Counted from the first letter of the stretch, positions 1-9,143 are shown. The stretch: 58,971 nt of DNA from Candidatus Hodarchaeota archaeon (GCA_016840285.1 JAEOSR010000107.1:1-58971), one strand, 5' to 3'. Program-made: numbers and translations. Notes: generated by a model from the letters alone, not told the origin.

Positions 1-123
1 AAATTGTTTAGAGATGCAAAACTTTACCAGATATACGAGGGAACTAGTCAGATCCAACGAATGGTTATCGGAAGGTATATGCTTTCACAATATAGTCCTG
101 TATTTGATAAAACGTTTACGTGA
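1..123 (+). CDS. Acyl-CoA dehydrogenase, C-terminal end (partial)
   Basis: An open frame enters from the left edge and stops at 121-123. Its 40 residues contain [17 protein letters not shown], the hallmark C-terminal helix of acyl-CoA dehydrogenases. The YEGTS segment helps bind FAD across the subunit interface in that family. The protein would oxidise an acyl-CoA thioester in the cytoplasm and pass electrons to an electron-transfer flavoprotein. The substrate cannot be inferred from this fragment because most of the gene lies outside the window. Confidence 0.9.
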   Translation, partial: KLFRDAKLYQIYEGTSQIQRMVIGRYMLSQYSPVFDKTFT

Positions 124-259
124 CAGTTGAGAATGATATTAATGAATTTTAACAAGACTCGTTTGATAATTTTACGACAAAGTTGAAAACTTGATTAATA
201 GGAACTAAAAGAAAGTATTCCAACTCAATAAAATATGGTTATAAAAGGAGAATCAAAAA

Positions 260-844
260 ATGAATGAAACAATACAAAACTTGGCAAAAGCGTTTATTGG
301 TGAGAGTCAAGCGAGAAATCGCTATACCTTTTACTCCAAAATTGCTAAAAAAGAGGATTATGAACAATTAGCTGAAATCTTCCTTATCACAGCGGATAAT
401 GAAAGAGAACACGCAAAATGGTTATTTAGGATGATAAATCAGCTAAAAGAGAACCTCTCTGAGGAAATTGATAATCTCACAGTTGATGGCGTAGTTCCTC
501 TAACTCTAGGTAACACAGTTGAGAATGTAAAAGAGGCAATTTCTGGTGAGCGTTACGAAAGAGAGACAATGTATCCAGAGTTTGCAGATACTGCTGAAGA
601 AGAAGGTTTCTTTGAAATAGCAACCAGACTGAGGGCCATAGGGAAAGCCGAAGAACATCATGAAGAAAGATATACGAAGTTCCTCAAGGAAATCGAAGCT
701 GAAACAGTTTTCAAAAAGGCTGAAAAGGTTCAGTGGGTCTGTAGAAAATGTGGATATGTTCACGAAGGAGAAACTCCACCAAAATCTTGCCCCGGTTGCA
801 GTCATCCAAGAGCTTATTTTGAAATGATGTGTGAACAATATTAA
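260..844 (+). CDS. Rubrerythrin
   Basis: This 194-residue protein has an N-terminal ferritin-like four-helix domain that should carry a di-iron site. Ligand-type motifs include ESQARNRY near residue 15, EREHAKW near 50 and EEHHEERY near 130. A C-terminal rubredoxin-like knuckle (CRKCGY and CPGCSHP) should hold one iron. Rubrerythrins reduce hydrogen peroxide to water with electrons from rubredoxin or a flavoprotein. The start is the ATG after AAAAGGAGAAT at 243-253. A T-rich stretch follows the stop, so it looks monocistronic. A second rubrerythrin lies at 38105-38608 and a rubredoxin at 37302. Confidence 0.95.
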   Translation: MNETIQNLAKAFIGESQARNRYTFYSKIAKKEDYEQLAEIFLITADNEREHAKWLFRMINQLKENLSEEIDNLTVDGVVPLTLGNTVENVKEAISGERYERETMYPEFADTAEEEGFFEIATRLRAIGKAEEHHEERYTKFLKEIEAETVFKKAEKVQWVCRKCGYVHEGETPPKSCPGCSHPRAYFEMMCEQY

Positions 845-885
845 ATGATCTATAGAGAGATTCATGTAATATTTTCTATCTAAAA

Positions 886-905
886 CCTTTTTTTTCCCCT
901 TTTTC
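886..905 (+). terminator. Pyrimidine-rich terminator after rubrerythrin
   Basis: A run of Ts and Cs follows the rubrerythrin stop by about 40 bases. Archaeal RNA polymerases terminate at such T-runs without needing a hairpin. The call rests on composition and position only. Confidence 0.4.
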
Positions 906-959
906 TGGAAACCTCTTTAAAACATATCGAATATGAACGATAAGAAGGAGTAGGTTTAA

Positions 960-2045
960 GTGGCATTAGTATTTGAACAATTGAATCCTCATGCTTGCAT
1001 GTCTTATTTAGTAAGAAAAGAAGGGTCCGAAGAGTCTATCCTAATTGATCCTGTCTTAGACCATGTCGAAAATTACCTGAAAACGTTAAAAGATCAAAAT
1101 TTAAGATTAACACATATCATTGAAACACACACCCATGCGGATCACATCTCTGGTGCAGCAGCGATAAAAGACCGTACCGATTGTAAGATAATTATGCATG
1201 AAGGCGCACCTGCTAGGTGTGTTGATATTCGTGTCAAAGAGGCAGATGAGCTAGATCTCCTAGGAACATTGGTAAAAGTTATCTATACACCTGGACATAC
1301 TCAAGATTCGATATCTTTAATTTTTGAAGAATTTAATAGAATTTTCACAGGCGACGCACTATTTTTAGATGAAGGGGGAGCGGGCCGAGATGACTTACCA
1401 GGTGGGGATCCTAATAAACATTACGATAGTATTCAAAAATTTTTAAGACTCCCCGACCATCTTGTTGTCTTTCCTGCTCATGAGTATCGTGGGCGTCAAC
1501 CATCCACTCTTGCCAAACAAAAAACTAGTAACCCACACCTTGAAATACGAACCCAGGAGGATTTTGTCCATTATCTCGAAGACCTGAAACTTGGCCCTGC
1601 AGATTGGATGCGCGATGTTCTTAAATCGAATTATGCTTGTGCTCGTGATCCAGGGGGCATTTGGATACCTGTTGACTCCCCTGCGTGTGAGGTAAAAGGC
1701 ACCCTAGATATAGGTGTTAATGAACAGGTTGTTTCTTCAATATCTGTCCAAGAACTAAAGAATCGCTTAGATAGTAAACAGATTCCTTTAATGATTGATG
1801 TACGAGAAAAACATGAATTAAAGGGACCACTTGGTCACTTACAGGATATAAAGCACATCCCGTTAGGTCATCTAATATCAAATCTTGAGAAGCTATCTAA
1901 TCTAAAGGATCAAAATATTATCTTGGTTTGTCGTAGCGGGGCTAGAGCTCATACTGCCGCGCAAATTATGCAGAAGAAACAGTTCTCTAAAGTGTTTGTT
2001 TTAGAAGGTGGTATGAAAGCATGGAGAGATTTGACACCTAATTAA
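960..2045 (+). CDS. MBL-fold persulfide dioxygenase-like protein with C-terminal rhodanese domain
   Basis: The first ~250 residues are a metallo-beta-lactamase fold with the metal-binding motif THTHADH (~55-61), then TPGHT and GDALFLDEGGAGRDD. The last ~100 residues are a rhodanese domain with its sulfur-accepting cysteine in CRSGARA and a final GGMKAW. ETHE1/Blh-type enzymes with this layout oxidise persulfide sulfur to sulfite, and the rhodanese domain moves sulfur to or from thiols. The start is GTG at 960 after AAGGAG. Sulfide or persulfide detoxification is inferred from the family. The next gene, a CCG Fe-S protein, starts 24 bases downstream and may be co-transcribed. Confidence 0.85.
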   Translation: MALVFEQLNPHACMSYLVRKEGSEESILIDPVLDHVENYLKTLKDQNLRLTHIIETHTHADHISGAAAIKDRTDCKIIMHEGAPARCVDIRVKEADELDLLGTLVKVIYTPGHTQDSISLIFEEFNRIFTGDALFLDEGGAGRDDLPGGDPNKHYDSIQKFLRLPDHLVVFPAHEYRGRQPSTLAKQKTSNPHLEIRTQEDFVHYLEDLKLGPADWMRDVLKSNYACARDPGGIWIPVDSPACEVKGTLDIGVNEQVVSSISVQELKNRLDSKQIPLMIDVREKHELKGPLGHLQDIKHIPLGHLISNLEKLSNLKDQNIILVCRSGARAHTAAQIMQKKQFSKVFVLEGGMKAWRDLTPN

Positions 2046-2069
2046 TTTAATCTGAAGGATAAATTTATA

Positions 2070-3029
2070 ATGAATGATAGAAAGAACTACCCCACTGAGG
2101 AGGTTGAACCAGAGAATTTCCTAGATAATGACGAGGTTATGAGACTTTTAGAATCTCGAGAAAACTATAAATTCAAACAAGAAGACTATTTGAAATTATT
2201 GAATTGTGTCCATTGTAATGCTTGTGGAACCTCGGAGGAGAGATGTCAGCTAAATCATAAATTCTTAGAAGATGGAAATGAGATTGAGGGTCTTACTGAA
2301 ATGATTTCTAGTTTTGAAAAGTATGGTACTCCATATTCAACCGATAAAATGCGAATTAGAAGGCCTGAAGGCATTCCTGAAGAAAGTAAGACCCTGTATT
2401 TCATGGGTTGTTTATCAACTATTAGAGTTCCTCGCTATACTGAAAATTCTTTGAAATACCTCTTAAGAAATAATATAGACTTTGCAATCTTAGATAAGGA
2501 AATTTGCTGTGGTTATCCATTATATGTATCTGGGGCTTTTGATGAATATGAGGAATGCAAAAAAGAGAATGTAGAAATATTCAAACATTACGAGAAAATC
2601 ATATGCGCTTGTCCCGCATGTTACCATGTGTTTAAAGAACACTATCAAGAAGATGTTGATGTAGAATTCTCATTTGTAGCAGATTATCTCAAACCATCAC
2701 ATACAAAAAAATCTGGTAGGGTTGCTGTTCAACATCTTTGCCAACTCATGAATCGTGGACGACCTGAAGTAATGCAGTATGTCAATGATGTACTAAAGGA
2801 ATCGGGGTATGATGTTCTTGATGTTCCTCATTGGTGCTGTGGGGGTGGGATTGGATACATGCATAGATTAGATATTATTGATAAAATTGCCATGAAAAGA
2901 ATGAGTGATTTCAAGGAAGGAGATTATAGTACTACATATTGCGTTTCATGTTGGTGGATCCTTTCCCGTTTTGGACGAAAATATAAGATCACACCAAAAC
3001 CTAAGGATATATTTGATTTACTACTATAA
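2070..3029 (+). CDS. Heterodisulfide reductase-type Fe-S protein with two CCG domains
   Basis: This 319-residue protein has an N-terminal cysteine cluster, CVHCNACGTSEERC (~46-59), that could bind an iron-sulfur centre. Two cysteine-rich CCG domains follow: CCGYP (~145) with CACPACYH, and CCGGG (~257) with a later CVSCW. CCG domains in HdrB/HdrD and glycolate or lactate oxidase iron-sulfur subunits bind non-cubane clusters and handle thiol/disulfide or quinone electron transfer. The protein lacks membrane segments. It follows the MBL-rhodanese gene closely, so a sulfur-related redox role is possible. The partner subunit is not visible here. Confidence 0.8.
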   Translation: MNDRKNYPTEEVEPENFLDNDEVMRLLESRENYKFKQEDYLKLLNCVHCNACGTSEERCQLNHKFLEDGNEIEGLTEMISSFEKYGTPYSTDKMRIRRPEGIPEESKTLYFMGCLSTIRVPRYTENSLKYLLRNNIDFAILDKEICCGYPLYVSGAFDEYEECKKENVEIFKHYEKIICACPACYHVFKEHYQEDVDVEFSFVADYLKPSHTKKSGRVAVQHLCQLMNRGRPEVMQYVNDVLKESGYDVLDVPHWCCGGGIGYMHRLDIIDKIAMKRMSDFKEGDYSTTYCVSCWWILSRFGRKYKITPKPKDIFDLLL

Positions 3030-3055
3030 TTTTCTACTAAAGGATAAAATCAAGA

Positions 3056-3133
3056 ATGGAAATACTTATTCTCTTCCTCGCTCTAGTTGTAGGAATTTCT
3101 GCTGGAATCATACTTCAGAGAGGACGGGTGTAG
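3056..3133 (+). CDS. Tiny single-pass membrane peptide (25 aa)
   Basis: An ATG at 3056, preceded by an AAAGGA-type Shine-Dalgarno sequence around 3039-3043, opens a 25-codon frame ending at TAG 3131-3133. The peptide is one hydrophobic helix (MEILILFLALVVG, then ISAGIIL) followed by a basic end, QRGRV. That fits a positive-inside membrane anchor. No family is recognised and its length gives little statistical support. It sits between the CCG Fe-S gene and the glycosyltransferase. Confidence 0.35.
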   Translation: MEILILFLALVVGISAGIILQRGRV

Positions 3134-3169
3134 TAGTTTAGTTGCAATGAATAAAGTATGAAGGAGTAA

Positions 3170-3916
3170 TTAGAATTAACTCAAAGGTCTTCAAATCTAT
3201 CTGAATTAATCATAATTATTCCAGCCCGAAATGAAGAACAAGCACTATCTGAATCATTACCAAGGATTATCTCTTCAATCACGAAAAAAGTAATCGTTGT
3301 TGATAACAACTCAACTGATCGAACTGCAGAAGTTGCTCAAATCGCGGGAGCTGTCGTGGTACACCAAAAAAGGTTAGGATATGGATCTGCTTGCCAGACA
3401 GGGATGAATTACATTGAGTTAACTTGTAGAACACCTAGATACGTGTGTTTTTTTGATGGAGATGGTCAGAGTTTTGTTGAAGACATCATAAGAGTCGCTC
3501 AACCTGTTTTATCAGGCAAGGGTCAGTATTGTCAAGGCACTCGGATGATTTACCAAGCCTCAATTAACTCACTTACTTCATTAGCTCAAGCTGCGAATCG
3601 TTTTTTTTCTAGATTGCTAACTATAATGTGGCGTCAAAAAATTAGTGATCTTGGGCCTTTGCGAGTTTTGACTTGGAAAGAACTGTGTGCACTTAATATG
3701 AGATCTTCTGGATATGGGTGGACGATTGAAATGTCATCAAAAATCCTGAAATCTGGTGAAACTCATTGTGAAATACCAGTAAGATATAAACCTAGAACTT
3801 CAGGTACAAGTAAGATATCTGGGAACTTGTTTACAGCAATTCGAGCTGCTTTTGTAATGAGTCTGACCCTCTTGCGTGTAATGATGGTCTGGAGGCCTCA
3901 ATCTGAAACCCAGTAA
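3170..3916 (+). CDS. GT2 glycosyltransferase, DPM1-like (start codon unclear)
   Basis: The reading frame carries a full GT-A fold beginning IIIIPARNEE, with VVDNNSTDRT, then FFDGDGQ (DxD-type metal and nucleotide-sugar site). It ends in a basic segment and a hydrophobic helix. Such enzymes transfer a hexose from a nucleotide sugar to polyprenyl phosphate at the membrane. The conserved core starts upstream of the first standard codon (GTG 3356), so the gene must begin near 3170-3180. In that stretch there is no in-frame ATG, GTG or TTG. An ATG at 3158 is cut off by TAA at 3167. AAGGAG at 3161-3166 would fit a start just after it. A rare start codon, a nonsense mutation or a sequence error are all possible. 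Confidence 0.8.
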   Translation, partial: LELTQRSSNLSELIIIIPARNEEQALSESLPRIISSITKKVIVVDNNSTDRTAEVAQIAGAVVVHQKRLGYGSACQTGMNYIELTCRTPRYVCFFDGDGQSFVEDIIRVAQPVLSGKGQYCQGTRMIYQASINSLTSLAQAANRFFSRLLTIMWRQKISDLGPLRVLTWKELCALNMRSSGYGWTIEMSSKILKSGETHCEIPVRYKPRTSGTSKISGNLFTAIRAAFVMSLTLLRVMMVWRPQSETQ

Positions 3917-4673
3917 TAAGATTGGTGTTATTGTATTTGCTAAAGTCCCAATAGCTGGCTTGGTTAAGACCCGTCTGTATCACCCCCAGCTTGATGAAAA
4001 TTATATCAAAAATCTTCAAACTGCAATGCTAAAAGACACCTTGATAATGTTGAAAAAAATCCCAATTAATTTTGTACCAATACTTTCTTTTTTTCCTGAA
4101 GAGAAAATTAAAACGTTTGAAAAGCTCATCATCCAACCACTAAAGCCATTACATTCAACATTTCTCGATAGATTTCATATAGTGCCTCAGAGAGGGATAG
4201 ATGTAGCTGAACGTTTTTCTAATATTTTTAATTTTGCTTTTAACGAATTGAATCTTGAATCAACAATTATTATTGGATCAGACACCCCACATCTTCAACC
4301 GAATCTGATGAAGCAAAGTATTCTGCTCCTACAAAAAAATATTAAAGCCGGAGTTTTGGGCCCATCCCAAAATGGAGGATTTTACTTACTTGGCCATACT
4401 AAGCCTTTTATAGAAGATATTGGAGTAATATTCCAGAAAAAGTCCTCGTTCAATGAACTCGGTAGTGCTATGGACTTATTAAATTCAAATCACTATCTCG
4501 TACACATCTTACCTGAAGTCACTGATGTTGATACATTTGAAGATTTGAAAACAGTCCGAATAATAATCAAAATTTTATCCCTTACGTCTTCCGAATCAAT
4601 AAATTCTTATTATCCACGATTTACGTATCAAATACTAAGCTGCCTTGCAGAATCATTTTGGATTGGTACTTAA
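3903..4673 (+). CDS. DUF2064 / TIGR04282-type nucleotidyl- or glycosyltransferase
   Basis: The N-terminus reads KIGVIVFAKVPIAG followed by VKTRL, the phosphate-binding signature of the DUF2064 family. Later motifs are IIGSDTPHL (metal site) and LGPSQNGGFYLLG. The family has a GT-A-like fold related to CofC and MobA and is often encoded beside a GT2 enzyme, as here, but its reaction is poorly known. The first standard in-frame start (TTG 3960) would cut away the signature. GGAGG at 3891-3895 places CTG at 3903 as the likeliest start, overlapping the end of the GT2 gene. That start is an inference. Confidence 0.75.
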   Translation: MKPSNKIGVIVFAKVPIAGLVKTRLYHPQLDENYIKNLQTAMLKDTLIMLKKIPINFVPILSFFPEEKIKTFEKLIIQPLKPLHSTFLDRFHIVPQRGIDVAERFSNIFNFAFNELNLESTIIIGSDTPHLQPNLMKQSILLLQKNIKAGVLGPSQNGGFYLLGHTKPFIEDIGVIFQKKSSFNELGSAMDLLNSNHYLVHILPEVTDVDTFEDLKTVRIIIKILSLTSSESINSYYPRFTYQILSCLAESFWIGT

Positions 4674-4719
4674 CATTTCTAACATACCCTTCGAAAAAAT
4701 CATTTTAGAGGTTTAACTG

Positions 4720-6144
4720 GTGACACTCGATCTTGGAGTGATTTTATGGTTAATTAGTGGTTCTTTTTTCCTCTTATGCGCTTTATATTATATTTTTGAG
4801 CTTATGCCTGCATATTTTAGGCACAGAAGGAGTTATCTTAACCCTAATGTCCCATCAGACGAGGAAATCTATTCCCTTCTCCAAGCGAAAAACCTAGAGT
4901 TTCCCCGAATTAAATTTCAGATAACTACTCGTGGAAAAGAAGTCGATGTGGTACAGCGAAGTATTGATAGTATTGCCTTGCTATCTTCTGCTAGTCCTTT
5001 ATTTGAAAAGCATATTGAATTGTTAATTGTGACTGAGGAGCGGCTAGAAACAGCTACTTTCTCAGATTACTTCAAATCGAAGGAAATAACCTTTCCTGCA
5101 GAAGTTATTTGCGTTCCAAAAGAATATCAAACCCGTAATGGAACTATGTTTAAAGCTAGAAGTCTACAATATTCTCTTGAATATCGAAAGGCCAACGGAT
5201 ATGATTCCAATGGGAATTTTCCCTCATATATCTTTTATTTCGATGCTGAGTCCACTATAACTGAAACTGACTTCCGAAGGGTGATACATTCTGTAATATC
5301 GTCTCCTGAAAAGAGAATTTTTGAAGGAGCAATTGTCTATCCTCATAAGTATTTTGATGCACACATTATCAGTCGTCAAATGGAATCAGTTAGACCTTTC
5401 AATTGCCACCACTGTGCACAAGTTATGAAAAAGCCTCCTCCGATTCATTTACATGGTTCAAACTTATTAGTTGAAGAAAAATTAGTGAATTCTATTGGCT
5501 GGGACTTCGGAAAAGTCTATAACCAACCTTTACTTGCTGAAGATATTGTTTTTGGTCTAAAAGTATATTCAAAATTCGGTTCACGCCCTTTCGGTTGGCA
5601 TGGCGGGAGAATTTATGAGCAACCACCTCTCTCTGTCCGTGCTTCATTTCAAGCACGTTTGAGATGGGTTACTGGTACATGGCAGGCTTTATCTCTGATG
5701 AAAATTCAACCTGAGTATCAAAAACTCCCGTGGCGAACAAGAATTTGGCTACAATTTAGAATGCGCATAAGACTTCTTGCTCACTCTCTAAGTTTCTTTA
5801 CATTATTTTTCGTATTATTCAGCCTTTTACTGTTCCTTTTCCCTTCTATTTTTTTCATATTTGATACTCAACTTGCTTCACCAGAGTTTAGAACGCTCCA
5901 ATATGTGGTTTCTAGATTTATTCTATTCCCTGCGACATTTTTTTGGTTGTTTAGCATTTTGAATGGTTCTTCTAAGAATATAGAACCACTGAATCTCTCA
6001 AGAAAACATCGGTTACTGGAAGCATGTAAATTACTTGTTGTGACACCTATTGCTGGTGCATTAGATTCCTTTTGTGCTTTCTACGCTTCCATTAGATGGT
6101 TCTTAGGGAAACCTTATAGCTCTTGGAATGTAACTTCAAAATAG
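4720..6144 (+). CDS. Egghead-like membrane GT2 glycosyltransferase
   Basis: This 474-residue protein has an N-terminal membrane helix (~8-28), a processive-type GT2 catalytic domain and three or four C-terminal membrane helices. Visible motifs are TTRGKE, FYFDAEST (~175, DxD-like), LLAEDIVFG (~270, catalytic acid region) and QARLRW (~310, the QxxRW-type acceptor motif). The pattern resembles egghead (BRE3) beta-1,4-mannosyltransferase and cellulose-synthase-like enzymes. It probably adds a sugar to a lipid-linked acceptor at the cytoplasmic membrane. The start is GTG 4720 after AGAGG. It follows the DUF2064 gene in the same direction. The sugar specificity is unknown. Confidence 0.8.
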   Translation: MTLDLGVILWLISGSFFLLCALYYIFELMPAYFRHRRSYLNPNVPSDEEIYSLLQAKNLEFPRIKFQITTRGKEVDVVQRSIDSIALLSSASPLFEKHIELLIVTEERLETATFSDYFKSKEITFPAEVICVPKEYQTRNGTMFKARSLQYSLEYRKANGYDSNGNFPSYIFYFDAESTITETDFRRVIHSVISSPEKRIFEGAIVYPHKYFDAHIISRQMESVRPFNCHHCAQVMKKPPPIHLHGSNLLVEEKLVNSIGWDFGKVYNQPLLAEDIVFGLKVYSKFGSRPFGWHGGRIYEQPPLSVRASFQARLRWVTGTWQALSLMKIQPEYQKLPWRTRIWLQFRMRIRLLAHSLSFFTLFFVLFSLLLFLFPSIFFIFDTQLASPEFRTLQYVVSRFILFPATFFWLFSILNGSSKNIEPLNLSRKHRLLEACKLLVVTPIAGALDSFCAFYASIRWFLGKPYSSWNVTSK

Positions 6145-6198
6145 GATAGTGATGAAATTATAACAAATCACAAGGTTCCTGAGTCATTCAGCACAAAA

Positions 6199-7581
6199 AT
6201 GATATTAACAAAGTATTCATCTGAAATTATTCTTATTCTAACCGGTTTTATATTACTCATTTCAATGGAAATACTCATTCTTACTACTAATCTAAAGCGT
6301 TCTATTTTTATCTTCGAAATCCTATTTTTCTTACCTTTTTTCACTTATTTGCTTGCCATTTTTCTGTTTAGGCGCGAAAATTCAGGGTTTTCTAGAAATA
6401 CGTTACTGATCATCATTGGATTTGCAATTGTATTTCAAATAATTATTCTATCCACCAATGTCTCCTTGTCAGATGATATTTATCGTTTCTTCTATGAGGG
6501 AAAAGGATTAGTTAATGGTGTAAATCCTTATCTTACTCCAATTGAAGAGTTCCCTGATAATCTTAAGGATCAATATTATGAAAAAGTGAATAATGCTAAT
6601 GTCCCGTCTCCCTATCCTCCTTTAACCATCTTTTTATTTGCTATCCTCTATTTAGTATTTCCTAATCCTTTTATTTTTCGAATATGTTTTTCATTCTGTT
6701 TTCTTGTTTCAATGTTGGTCTCTTATAAACTGATTTCTCCACAAGCCAAATGGAAATTAATCATCTACGCCTGGAATCCGATTCTTCATATTGAAACGGC
6801 GAATGGATCTCATTTTGATGCTATTGTCATATTGATGATTGCCATTTCACTCTGGTATATGAATTCAGAACGGTTTTCTAGAGCAGGCTTTTTTCTCGTA
6901 CTAGGTTTTCTATTGAAATATTATCCAATCTTTCTTGTATTTGCCTTTTGGAAACAGCTAGGTAAGAGAGGATTAGCCATAATTTTCGCCGGAGTAATTT
7001 CATATTCTTTATTCGTTTTCTTAAACCCATCTTTGATTCAAGGTCTATTGATTTACTCGGATGATTGGTACTTCAATGCAAGTGTTTTCTGGATACTATA
7101 TGAGATCATAAATAATTTTCTCTTGTCAAAGATCTTAGTTGTAATTGTTTTCACGAGTATTCTTTCAATTATTGTGATAAGACCTCAAATTGAATGTAAC
7201 ACAACTTATAGATACGCTATAATTATTATTGGCTCATTTCTACTCCTTCAGCCAGTTTTTCATCCGTGGTATTTCTTCTGGCTATTTCCATTCCTGATTT
7301 TAGATGATAGAATGAATTTAAGCTGGATAATCCTATCTGGAACTCTAATCCTCTCGTATCATGTGTATGGTTTATACGATACCGTTGGAATCTGGGTGGA
7401 GTCCAATCTTTTTAGAGTGGTTGAATATATACCATATTATATTATTCTAATCTTCGAGATATGGGGAATAAATATAATAAACAAAAAATTCTCCCCTCTC
7501 AAATTAAGTACTACTTCTAAAAGATTATCTTCTTTGAAGAAATTAGTAGGAATAAAAAATGACAGGTATGAAACATCTTAG
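6199..7581 (+). CDS. GT-C polytopic glycosyltransferase, mannosyltransferase-like
   Basis: This 460-residue protein has about eleven hydrophobic segments. An early extracytoplasmic loop with SDDIYRFFYEGK (~90-102) carries paired acidic residues. The loops SPYPPLT and HPWYFFW follow. GT-C enzymes use the acidic loop as the catalytic site and take sugars from polyprenyl phosphates on the outer face of the membrane. The upstream DPM1-like gene could supply that lipid-linked donor, so the cluster looks like a small surface-glycan or glycolipid pathway. The exact donor and acceptor are unknown. The next gene overlaps its last 23 bases. Confidence 0.75.
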   Translation: MILTKYSSEIILILTGFILLISMEILILTTNLKRSIFIFEILFFLPFFTYLLAIFLFRRENSGFSRNTLLIIIGFAIVFQIIILSTNVSLSDDIYRFFYEGKGLVNGVNPYLTPIEEFPDNLKDQYYEKVNNANVPSPYPPLTIFLFAILYLVFPNPFIFRICFSFCFLVSMLVSYKLISPQAKWKLIIYAWNPILHIETANGSHFDAIVILMIAISLWYMNSERFSRAGFFLVLGFLLKYYPIFLVFAFWKQLGKRGLAIIFAGVISYSLFVFLNPSLIQGLLIYSDDWYFNASVFWILYEIINNFLLSKILVVIVFTSILSIIVIRPQIECNTTYRYAIIIIGSFLLLQPVFHPWYFFWLFPFLILDDRMNLSWIILSGTLILSYHVYGLYDTVGIWVESNLFRVVEYIPYYIILIFEIWGINIINKKFSPLKLSTTSKRLSSLKKLVGIKNDRYETS

Positions 7582-7864
7582 AATTAGTGTTATTCAGAAA
7601 AATGGGAAATGCCCTCATATAGTCGGAGACTCTTGGGAAATTCCATACGCTTTGATGAAACCTGAAGGTTTGTGTGATGATGCGCATTATGTTTTAATTC
7701 CCTACTTAGGGATGGCAGCAGCAGGAGGAAAGTCCTGGGAGAAAGATGGTATATGGAGAATCCATTGTCCATCAAAATCAGGTATAATATTTGAAATAGA
7801 GAGACTAGAAAAGGATCACAAATGGCCAGAGGATAACTCTTGGGCAAAAAAAAGAAAAAATTGA
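7559..7864 (+). CDS. TIGR04076-family small protein
   Basis: This 101-residue protein has the pattern GKCPHIVGDSWEI, then KPEGLCDDAHYVLIPYL and a closing CPSKSGIIFEIE. It matches the small TIGR04076 family, whose function is unknown. Conserved cysteines (three here) suggest a metal or redox role, but that is not established. The ATG at 7559, or an in-frame ATG at 7568, overlaps the end of the GT-C gene, so the two are probably translated together. It is soluble, with a lysine-rich C-terminus. Confidence 0.65.
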   Translation: MTGMKHLRISVIQKNGKCPHIVGDSWEIPYALMKPEGLCDDAHYVLIPYLGMAAAGGKSWEKDGIWRIHCPSKSGIIFEIERLEKDHKWPEDNSWAKKRKN

Positions 7865-7895
7865 TGAAATAATCTCTGAAATGATCTTGGCCTGA

Positions 7896-8411
7896 CTATA
7901 GGAGGATGTATGCAATTTTCTCGGGTATTTTATCCTTTAGCCAATAATCAATACCGTACCAACGCCCTGCACCGACCAAAGCACAAGTTACACATCCGAT
8001 AAATAGCAATGCATAAGTCCAAGGCCAATCAACTCCTAGAGCGCCGAGGCCGAGAATAATTGTGGAACCAGCTCCAATTATAGAACCAAGTCGTGTAAAT
8101 AAACCGAATGTAAGAGAGATAGATATGATAAATTCAGCTATCATCCATCCCAATGCAAATATCATCCAATTTGGAAAAATTAAATCCGTAATTATTGAAT
8201 CTACTGGAGAGGAGATGTGGTCAGGATTATCAATGAAGTATCGAATTGTTCCCTCGAAACCAAAATCAAACCCTGATGTTGTAAAAACTCCTTTAGTGAG
8301 ATTACTCAACCAAGTTGTTAGAAATGCTAACCCAAGTGTTATTCGTAGAAGAATGAGGTAGCCTCCAGAAATTTTTTGCGTGTGCATCTCTTTTATTGTT
8401 TCTCTTGCCAT
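7896..8411 (-). CDS. DoxX/DoxD-like membrane protein (1)
   Basis: This 171-residue protein has four membrane segments and the family's ending GAGRWYGIDYWL. DoxD, one subunit of thiosulfate:quinone oxidoreductase, and DoxX proteins share this fold. They pass electrons to quinones or take part in redox homeostasis. Its N-terminus (LLRITLGLAFLTTWLSNL) is typical of the family. A second copy-like gene (8525-9007) lies directly upstream on the same strand, so the two may form one transcript and one complex. The substrate cannot be told from sequence. Confidence 0.75.
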   Translation of the reverse strand: MARETIKEMHTQKISGGYLILLRITLGLAFLTTWLSNLTKGVFTTSGFDFGFEGTIRYFIDNPDHISSPVDSIITDLIFPNWMIFALGWMIAEFIISISLTFGLFTRLGSIIGAGSTIILGLGALGVDWPWTYALLFIGCVTCALVGAGRWYGIDYWLKDKIPEKIAYILL

Positions 8412-8524
8412 TATTAACCATCCTTTAGCTCATTAACGAGTTTGGAATTAATGATATATTTGTATTTATCTAATCCTCTTTTAAATGTGTAATCCTGTAT
8501 ATATCGTATAATCCTATTCTAGAA

Positions 8525-9007
8525 TTACATAAGGATTTTTATCCAGAAAGGTAGATTTTTCTCCCATAGTTTTTTATCAACCCCATAGTATAATCCTGGG
8601 TGGGAGAATAAATATAGGAATAAAGAGATTGCTGCCACAGTCCAAGGGATGATCAGATCGATTATTCCTAGGCCTACTCCAGCTAATCCAATAAAGAAAC
8701 CGTTGAAAGTGGCGAGAAAGGCTCCTCCTCTCGCAAGACTGCCAGAAAGCAAGCTTATTGAAGATATTATTTCAAGAAAAATGATTATCAAGAAAATCAA
8801 AAGCCAATTCGTGATCGCTATTTCCATAATCAGCGTTGGGTATAATGTAGGACCTTGAGCCATTTGAATTATTCTTTCTTCGAAATTACCGAGATTTGGT
8901 GTCATTAAACGACGTAAAACAGTTCCAAACCAGATTAAACCTACAATGATTCGTAAGAGGATAATTAATTCTTTTTTCTCTTCAATTCTACTTTTAATGA
9001 ATACCAT
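8525..9007 (-). CDS. DoxX/DoxD-like membrane protein (2)
   Basis: This 160-residue protein has four predicted membrane helices. It begins with LLRIIVGLIWFGTVLRRLM and ends with LYYGVDKKLWEKN, matching the layout of the neighbour at 7896-8411. The two are divergent in sequence and so look like an old duplication or two subunits. TQO uses DoxD and DoxA, but no DoxA-like gene is visible nearby. A frameshifted possible third relative lies at 13492-13689. Confidence 0.65.
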   Translation of the reverse strand: MVFIKSRIEEKKELIILLRIIVGLIWFGTVLRRLMTPNLGNFEERIIQMAQGPTLYPTLIMEIAITNWLLIFLIIIFLEIISSISLLSGSLARGGAFLATFNGFFIGLAGVGLGIIDLIIPWTVAAISLFLYLFSHPGLYYGVDKKLWEKNLPFWIKILM

Positions 9008-9143
9008 AATTTAAAATGCTCTATACAGTTTAAAAGGTTGCATCCTCGAAAATCGCCAATGTTATCTTCTTTCGAAGACATAACCTTTTATTACTAATCA
9101 ATAATTTGTAATCTAAATCAAAATTATTAGGGTTTAGATTTCT

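Noticed and set aside
2905..3141. 78-codon plus-strand frame overlapping the CCG Fe-S gene
   Set aside because: It is a shadow frame over the conserved CCG domain with no family match. The 25-codon peptide at 3056 in another frame has a better start signal.
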